A DNA stretch of 64,000 nucleotides from an uncultured Eubacteriales bacterium (lineage in GTDB: Bacteria > Bacillota > Clostridia > Christensenellales > Aristaeellaceae): contig CACWXY010000014.1 in the NCBI GenBank assembly GCA_902764915.1, positions 1 to 64,000 on the forward strand, given 5' to 3'. Position 1 is the stretch's first letter, and every line of letters begins with the position of its first letter. A program made the translations under genes and the position numbers. Below the pieces are notes generated by a model. That model saw nothing but the letters and a program-made list of their open reading frames with translations. It was not told the DNA's origin and made no database searches. Of the stretch, positions 53,283 to 60,852 are shown one piece after another.

Positions 53283-54115
53283 AGAATGCGTGCTACCTCC
53301 TCGGCCATCTCCTCAACAGTGAGAATCTCGTCGGAAATCGGCAGGCCCTGCTGGCGGAGCGTATGCGCCAGGGCTGCCATCGGCGGTGTATCCAGGTGCA
53401 GTTCCCGGAGCCGGTCCACCTGACGGAACACTTCCCTGGGCGTACCGGACATGACAAGCCTGCCGTCGGATACCACCAGCACCCGGTCCGCTAGGGCTGC
53501 TTCTTCCATATAATGGGTAATCCACAGAACGGTTATGTTCTTGTCCCGGTTCAGCTGACGGATCGTGTCCAGCACTTCTCTGCGCCCGGACGGATCCAGC
53601 ATGGCGGTGGATTCATCCGCAATAATGCAGTTGGGTTCCATGGCCAGTACGCCGGCGATGGCCACGCGCTGCTTCTGTCCGCCGGAGAGCATATGCGGCG
53701 AGGAAGATGCATATTCCGTCATGCGCACGGTCTCCAGCGCACTGTGAATCCGGCGGACCATCTCATCGTGTTCCACGCCCATGTTTTCCAGACCAAAGGC
53801 CACGTCTTCCTCCACGACCGTAGCTACCAGCTGGTTGTCCGGATTCTGGAAGATCATGCCGGCCTGCTGACGGATATCCCAGAGCCTGTCTTCATCGGCC
53901 GTGTCCATGCCGCAGACAAGAACCCTGCCTTCCGTGGGCAGATAGAGCGCATTGATGAGCTTGGCAAGCGTGGATTTGCCCGAACCGTTGTGTCCGAGAA
54001 TGGCCACAAATTCCCCGGGCCTGACCTGAAAGCTGACACTGTTCAGCGCAGGGTCGGCTGCATCCTCATACTGGTAGGAAACATGATCGACGACAATTCT
54101 GTCTTCCAAAGCCAT
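53273..54115 (-). CDS. ecfA1: ECF transporter ATPase EcfA1
   Basis: 280 aa ABC ATPase. Walker A GHNGSGKSTLAK, Q-loop FQNPDNQLVATVVEEDVAFG (typical of EcfA1), signature LSGGQKQRVAIAG and Walker B IIADESTAMLDP. ATG 54115 follows AGGAGGCGCTTC; the longer frame extends through the promoter. It is the first gene of the seven-gene operon. Confidence 0.95.
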   Translation of the reverse strand: MALEDRIVVDHVSYQYEDAADPALNSVSFQVRPGEFVAILGHNGSGKSTLAKLINALYLPTEGRVLVCGMDTADEDRLWDIRQQAGMIFQNPDNQLVATVVEEDVAFGLENMGVEHDEMVRRIHSALETVRMTEYASSSPHMLSGGQKQRVAIAGVLAMEPNCIIADESTAMLDPSGRREVLDTIRQLNRDKNITVLWITHYMEEAALADRVLVVSDGRLVMSGTPREVFRQVDRLRELHLDTPPMAALAHTLRQQGLPISDEILTVEEMAEEVARILCP

Positions 54116-54520
54116 GAAGCGCCTCCTGATCACGGAAAAATCCGTAAAAATGCCACGCGATTGTAACACAGGGACCATTGCGTGGCAAGGCAGAGCACAG
54201 CATGGATTTCCCTGCCGATATCGTTCTTTGTTCTTCTGCGGCAAGTGATCCGGCACAGACGCATGATCCGCGGCCGGACTTTGGGGGGAGGATGACGCTC
54301 GCGGAAAGACCGGTTTCCGCCTTTGCCGATCCGAAAGCATGGAAGGCATTCCAAAGGGTCTGTTCGATCGCGTTTTGGGGAAGGATCCGACGGGTCTTAA
54401 AAGGTACAGAACAGGAATGACGTAACGCTTTTATGACAAACCATCGATTTGCGGTCCAAACATGATACAATATGCTTGGAGGTATTGTCTTTGGACAGCC
54501 TTCCTGTGAGGAGCGTGCCT
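54116..54520. other. 405-bp divergent intergenic region
   Basis: No credible gene. Reverse TTGCCA (54188-54183), a 17-nt spacer and TACAAT (54165-54160) form the ecf operon promoter, flanked by the 8-bp inverted repeat TGCCACGC (54151-54158) and GCGTGGCA (54180-54187). A GCGGAAA/TTTCCGC hairpin lies near 54301-54321. Forward TACAAT (54466-54471), with an extended TGA, is the likely -10 of the 54521 gene. Confidence 0.6.
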
Positions 54521-57175
54521 ATGAAAAACTTACAGCTTGATCGGAAAATCATGGCCTGGTGTCTGGCCAGCCTTCTGCTGGTGACAGGGATCATCCCCGC
54601 CGGGCTTTCAGAAGAAGTCTACGTCTGCGGTATGGAGGAGCATGTGCATACGGATGCGTGCTATGCGCCCTACCTGGTCTGCGGCCTGAGCGAGAGTGCG
54701 CCGGGCACACAGACCGTGACGCGGATGCAGTGCCATTTCCAGGGGCATATTCATGATGCCTCCTGCTATGTGGACGGACGCATTGTCTGCGGCTATGCCG
54801 CAGGCTATACCCATGTGCATTCCTCGCTGTGCTATGACGAGCAGGGGAACCTGATCTGTTCCCTGTCGGAGGTCCCGCCGCATGTGCATACCTCCAGCTG
54901 CTATGACAGCGTATCCGTGCTCACGTGCACCCGGGAGGAAGGCGAGGGCGCACACTTCCATACGGATGCGTGCTATGCCTATATCCCCGGCGGAGATCCG
55001 GTGTGCGGACAGGAAGAGAACGGCGGCCATGTGCATACATCGGCCTGCTACACTCCGGTTCTTGTCTGCAGGCAGGAGGAAAGCGCGGGCCATCAGCACA
55101 CGGAGAGCTGCCTGGTGCCGCAGCTGGCCTGCGGGCTGGAGGAAAGCGCGGGGCATCAGCATACGGACGCCTGCTACAGCCTGTACCTGGTCTGTGATCA
55201 GCCGGAAACGCCCGGTCATGTGCACGGGGACGGCTGCTATATCTGGGGCAATGTGTGCGGAATTCCGGAATCGGAAGGCCATATTCATACCGACAGCTGC
55301 TACAGTCAGGTGCAGCGTCTTGTGTGCATGGAAGACCATGAGCATACGGATGCATGCTTTGAAACCGCCTGGGAGCTGGCCTGCGGGCAGGAGGAAAGCT
55401 ATGGGCATACGCATGACGAGAGCTGCTTTGGCTGGATCCTGGCCTGCGATATCCCGGAAGGCTACGGTGCGCATACGCATTCGGACGGCTGCTACCAGTG
55501 GGAGCTGAGCTGCGGTCTTCCCGAAGGCTATGGCGCGCATACGCATTCGGAAGCCTGTGTGACCTATGTGGTGGGCTGCGGCATTCAGGAAGGCGCCGGT
55601 GCGCATATCCATAACGACGCATGCTATCAGGATATGCTCACCTGTGGCATCGAAGAGGGCAGCGGTGTGCATCATCATACGGAAGCCTGCTATTCTCTGA
55701 TACCGGTGCTGCAGTGCGGAAGGGAAGAAACCATCGGTCATCTGCATACGGATGCCTGCTATGGCACCGAGAGCGTGCTCGCCTGCGCCTGGGCCAATGT
55801 GCATGCCCATTCCGCCGGCTGCTTCTCCACGGACAGCCAGGGCAACCGTGTCTGCGTCTGCGGCTATGAGGAAATCCTGAACCATACGCATACCGCGGAC
55901 TGTGTCAGCCAGGAGGAAGTGATCCTGGACGAGGGACACATGCATGACGACACATGCTACAGCTACCGCCTCGTGTGCGGCATGCCCGAGCATGTGCATA
56001 CGGACAGCTGTCTGGCGCATACCACGGATGCGGCGCGCTCCTCGGCCACCCGGAGCCAGAGCGAGGAGATTAAACTGCGCGTCGGCGCGATCATTGATCT
56101 GAGTACCCTGCTTTCCCAGATGGGCATCGGTACCATCTCCGATATTACCTTCTCCCGGCCGGCTGCAGGTACGGTAGCCCAGCAGGGGAGCATATGGACA
56201 CTGACAGGCGTAGCTGCCTTCCGCAGCCGGGAAGTGCTGACGGTCACCGATGGCAGCGGCGCCATGTACTTCATCCCGGTGTGGAACGATGAGTGGAGCG
56301 AAAGCGCCGGCAGTCTGAGCCTGAAGCTTTCCACCAAGGCCTATTCCGCCTTCGGCGGGGATCCGGTGGACTACGAGGTCTCCTACAGCGGCGGCAAGGA
56401 ACCGGTTTCCATGACCGTCTCGGTGTATCAGGACGATGACCTGGTCTATCAGGGTAGTCATGTGGGCTCCACACTGACCGTCTATCCCCAGGAATACAAC
56501 CGCGAGACCAACCTTTATGTACAGCTCAATGCCACGGATGCGGACGGCGCCAGCGCGGAAGCGCACTGGGAGATGCCCTGTGCCGTGCATGATCCCGAGA
56601 GCCGGAGCTACTGGGAATCCACCCTGGCCGGTGCCGTGCATACCGGGAACTGGACCGAGGATATGCTCTCCATTGCGCGCACGCAGGTGGGCTATCGCGA
56701 GAGCCAGCGCGACTTTATCATCCGTGCCGACGGCTCGCGTCAGGGCTATACCCGCTACGGCGCCTGGTACGGCGTGTCGTATACCGAATGGTGTGCCTGC
56801 TTCATCTGCTTCTGCATGAAGTATGCGGACATACCGCGGGAAGAACTGGACCGGTTCGCCAACTGCGGCAAATGGCATGAATGGCTGATGGCGCATGACC
56901 TCTGGGCTGCGCCGGGCGAGGCGGAGATCCGCCCCGGCGACCTGATCCTGTTTGACTGGGAGACGGACGGCAGCATGAACCATATCGGGATTGTCACATG
57001 GGTGGATAAGGAAAGACAGGAAATCCATACCATCGAGGGCAATCATCAGCTGTCGGTCGCCGAGTGCACCTATGAACTGTCCGACGAGCGCATCGGCGGC
57101 TTCGGGCTGTTCAATCAGGCTTATGAAAACTATGGTGAAAAGTCGATCCTGGAGAAATGGATCGGCAGTGATTGA
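54521..57175 (+). CDS. Secreted CHAP-domain protein with 21 HxHxxxC repeats
   Basis: 884 aa. Signal peptide (about 1-30). Residues about 40-495 hold 21 degenerate repeats of H-x-H-x3-C-(Y/F) followed by a second Cys and CGxxE, such as HVHTDACY and HQHTESCL. A linker and Ig-like modules follow (about 510-700). The C-terminal CHAP amidase has Cys758 (EWCACF), His821 (NHIGIV) and Asn841 (IEGN). It is probably a peptidoglycan hydrolase; the repeats could bind metal (inference). There is no LPxTG or membrane anchor. ATG 54521 follows GAGGAGCGTGCCT. Confidence 0.85.
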   Translation: MKNLQLDRKIMAWCLASLLLVTGIIPAGLSEEVYVCGMEEHVHTDACYAPYLVCGLSESAPGTQTVTRMQCHFQGHIHDASCYVDGRIVCGYAAGYTHVHSSLCYDEQGNLICSLSEVPPHVHTSSCYDSVSVLTCTREEGEGAHFHTDACYAYIPGGDPVCGQEENGGHVHTSACYTPVLVCRQEESAGHQHTESCLVPQLACGLEESAGHQHTDACYSLYLVCDQPETPGHVHGDGCYIWGNVCGIPESEGHIHTDSCYSQVQRLVCMEDHEHTDACFETAWELACGQEESYGHTHDESCFGWILACDIPEGYGAHTHSDGCYQWELSCGLPEGYGAHTHSEACVTYVVGCGIQEGAGAHIHNDACYQDMLTCGIEEGSGVHHHTEACYSLIPVLQCGREETIGHLHTDACYGTESVLACAWANVHAHSAGCFSTDSQGNRVCVCGYEEILNHTHTADCVSQEEVILDEGHMHDDTCYSYRLVCGMPEHVHTDSCLAHTTDAARSSATRSQSEEIKLRVGAIIDLSTLLSQMGIGTISDITFSRPAAGTVAQQGSIWTLTGVAAFRSREVLTVTDGSGAMYFIPVWNDEWSESAGSLSLKLSTKAYSAFGGDPVDYEVSYSGGKEPVSMTVSVYQDDDLVYQGSHVGSTLTVYPQEYNRETNLYVQLNATDADGASAEAHWEMPCAVHDPESRSYWESTLAGAVHTGNWTEDMLSIARTQVGYRESQRDFIIRADGSRQGYTRYGAWYGVSYTEWCACFICFCMKYADIPREELDRFANCGKWHEWLMAHDLWAAPGEAEIRPGDLILFDWETDGSMNHIGIVTWVDKERQEIHTIEGNHQLSVAECTYELSDERIGGFGLFNQAYENYGEKSILEKWIGSD

Positions 57176-57233
57176 TACGAAAAGCGCTGCATGGGCCATT
57201 CCCGGCAGCGCTTTCGAGCAAGGAGGGAAAAGC

Positions 57234-57686
57234 ATGCTGGAAACAGGCACGCTGGCGCCGGACTTTACACTGTGCGACCAGACCGGCCGGTCGCATACCC
57301 TGTCCGACTACCGCGGCCAGAAAGTGATACTCTACTTTTATCCCCGGGATATGACCAGCGGCTGTACCAGGCAGGCCTGCGGCTTTCAGGAACGCTATCC
57401 GCAGTTCCAGGAAAAAGGCGCCGTCATCCTCGGCGTGAGCAAGGATACGGTGGAGAGCCACCGGAAGTTTGCGGAAAAGTATCACCTGACCTTTCCGCTG
57501 CTGTCCGACCCCGAGCATCAGGTGATCGAAGCCTACGGCGCATGGCAGGAAAAGAACATGTACGGAAAAAAGACCATGGGCGTGGTGCGCACCACCTACC
57601 TGATTGCGGAGGACGGCACTGTACTGCGCGCCGAGGGCAAGGTCAGGGCCGACCGTAACCCGGAGGATATGCTGCAGGCGCTGTAA
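57234..57686 (+). CDS. bcp: Thioredoxin-dependent thiol peroxidase (Bcp/PrxQ)
   Basis: 150 aa. The peroxidatic Cys is in TSGCTRQACGF, with the resolving Cys five residues later, the atypical 2-Cys PrxQ type. LILGVSKD-like VILGVSKDTVESH and VVRTTYLIAEDG are standard. It reduces peroxides in the cytoplasm. ATG 57234 follows AAGGAGGGAAAAGC. A GC-rich AAAGCGCTGC/GCAGCGCTTT hairpin (57180-57213) separates it from the CHAP gene. Confidence 0.93.
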   Translation: MLETGTLAPDFTLCDQTGRSHTLSDYRGQKVILYFYPRDMTSGCTRQACGFQERYPQFQEKGAVILGVSKDTVESHRKFAEKYHLTFPLLSDPEHQVIEAYGAWQEKNMYGKKTMGVVRTTYLIAEDGTVLRAEGKVRADRNPEDMLQAL

Positions 57687-57687
57687 A

Positions 57688-57717
57688 GAAAAACGGCCGC
57701 CCCAGAGGGGCGTGCCG
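57688..57717 (-). terminator. Convergent terminator
   Basis: CGGC-CGCCCC-aga-GGGGCG-GCCG hairpin. The T-run follows on the reverse strand, ending the phosphoesterase gene. Confidence 0.75.
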
Positions 57718-57736
57718 CAGTATTATGCAGGATATG

Positions 57737-58630
57737 TCAGCGCGCAGCCTTGACCGTAATCAGATGAATCTCCGGCGTACGGAAAAGCCGCATCGGCACC
57801 ACACTGGTGCCTATGCCGCAGGAGATGATCATGGGCTTGCGGTTCTCAATGCGCACGCCGCGGATGTGCTCCGGGGAGATACCGTTGGTCAGGTGCAGAA
57901 GATCGCCCAGCAGCGGCAGCTGGCCGCCGTGCGTGTGTCCGAACAGTCCCAGGTCCACCCAGCCCCTTCGGCTGTCGGCATCCGTGCTGGCCCCCAGTTC
58001 CTCCAGAATGGAGGGATTGTGGCAGGCAAAGATGCAGAAATCGCTTCCGTGGACCTTGGCCGCCGTCTGCGCAAAGTTCGGCCATCCGCGCTCCACATCG
58101 TCAAGCCCGGCAACGGATATGATACTGGACCCGATGCGCAGCTGCACCGAATCATTGATCAGCGGCGTAATCCCGGCTGCGACCATGGCGGCGCGCAGCT
58201 GTGTCGTGCTTGCATCATCCATGTCCCGGTCATGCTCGCCCAGAACGCCGAAAACACCGTAGACCGACTGGATATGCTTGCCGTAGCGTATGCGCGTGAA
58301 GAATTCCGTGGCCCCGTCCAGGGAGTCCGTGTAATCGCCGCCCAGGATCACCAGGTCCGCGTGCAGTGTATTGATCCGCGCGATCAGCCGGTCCGTCTGG
58401 CTTTTCGTATAGTAGGGGAACGCGCTCTCGTGAATGTCCGTGACATACACAATACGCAGCTGTCCCACATCCCGGCTCAGGTCTTCGCTTTCCACTTCCA
58501 GCCGGGAAATCTTCAGCCGGTAGGGCTCCAGGAACGGATAGATCAGACAGAATACGCAGAAGACGAGAAAGAGTATGCGCAGGGAAATGCGCAGACGTCT
58601 GCGCTTGGCATGCCGGCCGTGTCGAAACAA
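57737..58630 (-). CDS. Membrane-anchored metallophosphoesterase
   Basis: 297 aa. A basic N-terminus (RHAKRRRLRISLR) and one membrane segment come before the calcineurin-like domain: VYVTDIHES, LGGDYTD, LGEHDRDMD (GNHD equivalent with Glu for Asn), FACHNPS and GLFGHTHGGQLP. It resembles YkuE/YaeI-type enzymes of the cell surface. TTG 58630 is proposed, 9 nt after AAGGAGG; the alternative longer frame overlaps the divergent gene. Confidence 0.85.
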   Translation of the reverse strand: MFRHGRHAKRRRLRISLRILFLVFCVFCLIYPFLEPYRLKISRLEVESEDLSRDVGQLRIVYVTDIHESAFPYYTKSQTDRLIARINTLHADLVILGGDYTDSLDGATEFFTRIRYGKHIQSVYGVFGVLGEHDRDMDDASTTQLRAAMVAAGITPLINDSVQLRIGSSIISVAGLDDVERGWPNFAQTAAKVHGSDFCIFACHNPSILEELGASTDADSRRGWVDLGLFGHTHGGQLPLLGDLLHLTNGISPEHIRGVRIENRKPMIISCGIGTSVVPMRLFRTPEIHLITVKAAR

Positions 58631-58677
58631 CGTTGAATGCCTCCTTACGGAATCAGAATGGAAAGAAAGGAAACCAG

Positions 58678-59310
58678 ATGGGTTATACCTCAATCGGCCC
58701 CACCACGCTGCTGTCACCGCTTCCGGTGGTGATGGTCAGCTGCTGTGACGGGGACGGAAGGAACAATATTGTCACCGCGGCCTGGTGCGGGATCGTGAAT
58801 ACGCACCCACCCATGCTCTCCGTGTCGCTGAAGCCCTCACGGCTGTCCCATGACTGGATCCGGGAGCGCGGCGCGTTTGTGGTGAGCCTGGTGGACCGAA
58901 GTATGGCGGAGGACTGCGATTTCTGCGGCGTGCGCAGCGGACGCGATACGGATAAGTTCCGCGAGCGCGCCCTGACACCGCTGCCGCTTTCCGCGCTTCC
59001 GGAGGTCCCGGGGATTCAGGGAAGCCCCGTGTGCCTTCCGTGCCGGGTGCACAGTATCCAGCCCCTGGGCAGTCATGACCTGATCTTGGGGAACATACTG
59101 GACGTGTGCGTGCGTGACGACCTGTTTGACGGGGACGGTTCTCTGCACCTGGAGCGCGCCGGGCTCGTCGCCTATAACCATGGCGTGTACCAGTGCCTCG
59201 GCGACGTGATCGGTTTCTTCGGTTACTCCGTCGCCCGAAAGGACGTCAGAAGAAAGCGCATGCAGCGCTACGCAAAGCCAGGCGGCGCATCCGGGCACAG
59301 ACAGGCATAG
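58678..59310 (+). CDS. Flavin reductase-like FMN-binding protein
   Basis: 210 aa. It is the flavoredoxin/DIM6 type: TTLLSPLPVVMVSC, NIVTAAWCGIVNTHPPMLSV and RGAFVVSLVDR are the FMN-binding core. The C-terminal basic tail (ARKDVRRKRMQRYAKP) is variable. It probably carries or reduces FMN; the partner is unknown. Its 3' end overlaps the opposite GNAT gene by 43 nt. ATG 58678 lies behind GAAAGGAAACC. Confidence 0.85.
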   Translation: MGYTSIGPTTLLSPLPVVMVSCCDGDGRNNIVTAAWCGIVNTHPPMLSVSLKPSRLSHDWIRERGAFVVSLVDRSMAEDCDFCGVRSGRDTDKFRERALTPLPLSALPEVPGIQGSPVCLPCRVHSIQPLGSHDLILGNILDVCVRDDLFDGDGSLHLERAGLVAYNHGVYQCLGDVIGFFGYSVARKDVRRKRMQRYAKPGGASGHRQA

Positions 59311-59891
59311 AATGCCACATCGCACCATTCGCCCTTGTTGTATATGCGCCCGCGCAGAACGCCCTCCCGGGTGTATCCGCACTTCTCCAGCACACGCCCG
59401 CTGGCGGGATTGCGCAGGTCATGCATGGCCTCCAGCCGATGAAAGCCCAGGGACCAGGCAAAGCGCGTGAACGCATCAACCGCCTCTGTCGCCAGGCCCT
59501 TGCCCCAGTAGGGCTCGGCCAGGCTGTAGCCGATCTCCGCCGTCGCGTGCGCGAAGATCCAGTCATTGAACCCGATGGTCCCCATGACACAGTGGTCCGC
59601 TTTGTGCTCCAGCACAAGGCTGGCGGGTTCGCCCTCCCGGTACAGACTGCGCAGGTACCGCACGTACTCCCGTGCTTCCTGCGGCCGCGTATACGCGTCC
59701 CACAGCACATACCGCGTCACGCGCGGGTTCGCGCCGTAGCGGTACAGGTCCGGGGCATCCGTGCGCCTGACGCGGCGCAGGAGCAGATGCGGCGTTTCCA
59801 GCGGCGCCAGATGCGAAAAGGCGGCCCGGACCTTTTGCGGATCCAGGCCGCAGGGGAAGGGTTCCTCCCAGTGATTCAGATGAAAGAACAT
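59268..59891 (-). CDS. GNAT-family N-acetyltransferase (RimJ/RimL-like)
   Basis: 207 aa. Motif A EIGYSLAEPYWGKGLATEAV binds acetyl-CoA, with LRRVRRTDAPDLYRY at the start and NPASGRVLEKCGYTREGVLR in the second half. It probably acetylates a small molecule or a protein N-terminus; the substrate is unknown. GGAGCACCGCC precedes ATG 59891. It overlaps the stop of the microprotein by 16 nt and the flavin reductase gene tail-to-tail. Confidence 0.88.
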   Translation of the reverse strand: MFFHLNHWEEPFPCGLDPQKVRAAFSHLAPLETPHLLLRRVRRTDAPDLYRYGANPRVTRYVLWDAYTRPQEAREYVRYLRSLYREGEPASLVLEHKADHCVMGTIGFNDWIFAHATAEIGYSLAEPYWGKGLATEAVDAFTRFAWSLGFHRLEAMHDLRNPASGRVLEKCGYTREGVLRGRIYNKGEWCDVAFYACLCPDAPPGFA

Positions 59892-60004
59892 GGCGGTGCT
59901 CCGGCGGGAGTGGCCGCGCCGCAGACGAGAAGCACAAGCCCTGCGGCAAGCAGTATAAGCGAAAGCTTCAGCATACGTCCCAGGTCGCGCATATCCTGAT
60001 CCAA
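59876..60004 (-). CDS. 42-residue single-span membrane microprotein
   Basis: The TTG start at 60004 is 7 nt after a perfect AAAGGAGG. The product begins MDQDMRDLGRMLKLS and has one hydrophobic span (LILLAAGLVLLVCGAA, about 16-31). The DLGR-MLK entry to the span looks conserved-protein-like rather than random. It lies between the NUDIX and GNAT genes and overlaps the GNAT start, so it is part of that operon. Function unknown. Confidence 0.65.
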   Translation of the reverse strand: MDQDMRDLGRMLKLSLILLAAGLVLLVCGAATPAGAPPCSFI

Positions 60005-60071
60005 CCGGATTCCTCCTTTCTTCCGGGAAAGTCATCCTGCGGGATGAAAACACGGGTGTGTTTCGTTCCTA

Positions 60072-60620
60072 TTATGTACCGAGCCTGCGGGCGGCCATGA
60101 GCAGTGCCATGCATGTCTTCCCGTCGCGGAAGCGGCCGTCCATGACATGGGAGACAGCCTCTTTGAGCGGCATGCGGCTGACGGACACGAACTCGTCCTC
60201 ATCCGGATGCGAAGCGCCGGCGTGCAGTCCGGTAGCCAGGTACAGATGGATGTGCTCATTACAGAAGCCTGGCGTGGTGTCCATGACCGTGAGCTTGTCC
60301 CAGTGATCGGCGGAGAGTCCGGTCTCCTCGGAGAGCTCGCGCTGGGCGCATACCAGCGGATCCTCGCCCGGATGGTCAAACTTGCCGGCCGGGATTTCCC
60401 AGGTCAGCCGGTCGACCGCGATGCGCGCCTGGCGCACGAGAATCACCTGACCTTCGTCATCGACCGCGACGACCGCGGACGCGCCGGGGTGCACGGCCAC
60501 TTCGCGTAGCGCGGTGTCGCCGTTGGGCAGGCGCACCTGCCAGTGCTCGAGGCGGATAATCCTGCCGGGAAAGACCACTTCCTTGGTCAGTAAGGTTTCC
60601 TGAAGCCGGGAATCGTCCAT
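60072..60620 (-). CDS. NUDIX hydrolase (ADP-ribose pyrophosphatase-like)
   Basis: 182 aa. The Nudix box GEDPLVCAQRELSEETGLSA matches Gx5Ex7REUxEExGU. VDRLTWEIPAGKFDHPG and the early HWQVRLPNG resemble NudF-type ADP-ribose pyrophosphatases. It probably hydrolyses ADP-ribose (inferred). AAGGAGG precedes the ATG by about 11 nt. It heads a unit with the microprotein and GNAT genes. Confidence 0.9.
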   Translation of the reverse strand: MDDSRLQETLLTKEVVFPGRIIRLEHWQVRLPNGDTALREVAVHPGASAVVAVDDEGQVILVRQARIAVDRLTWEIPAGKFDHPGEDPLVCAQRELSEETGLSADHWDKLTVMDTTPGFCNEHIHLYLATGLHAGASHPDEDEFVSVSRMPLKEAVSHVMDGRFRDGKTCMALLMAARRLGT

Positions 60621-60753
60621 GAGAAGAAAGCCTCCTTATGTGAATTGGGAAACATATCGGATCGAATGGCTTTTCGACAGAAAAGCCGCAATTCCTGCAA
60701 GCCTTTCCCCGCAAAATCCGGGAAAGACGGCAGACGACAGCCAGAAGGTTTAC

Positions 60754-60829
60754 CGCGGGAAACGGCCCTGCCGCTTTCCGCGCAATCGAATGCCAGCGGC
60801 AGGCTTTCGCACTGTGCGAAAAAGCCTGT
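60754..60829 (+). promoter_or_regulatory. Mutually exclusive leader hairpins before the lipoprotein gene
   Basis: Hairpin A: CGCGGGAAACGGC (60754-60766) with GCCGCTTTCCGCG (60770-60782). Alternative B: CTGCCGCT (60768-60775) with AGCGGCAG (60795-60802), a perfect 8-bp helix that destroys A. Hairpin C: CAGGCTTTCGCAC with GTGCGAAAAAGCCTG (about 60800-60829). It could be a switch, or simply a GC-rich leader. No promoter motif was clear. Confidence 0.35.
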
Positions 60830-60852
60830 ACGCATGATGGGAGGGAAGACTC

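Noticed and set aside
54178..54420. An 80-codon forward frame before the CHAP gene
   Set aside because: It has no ribosome binding site, its composition is unlike a protein, and it overlaps the ecf promoter region.
54521..57175. Reading the repeats at 54640-56010 as a CRISPR array or DNA-level tandem repeat
   Set aside because: The periodicity is in protein motifs; the DNA units vary in length and sequence and stay in one open frame.
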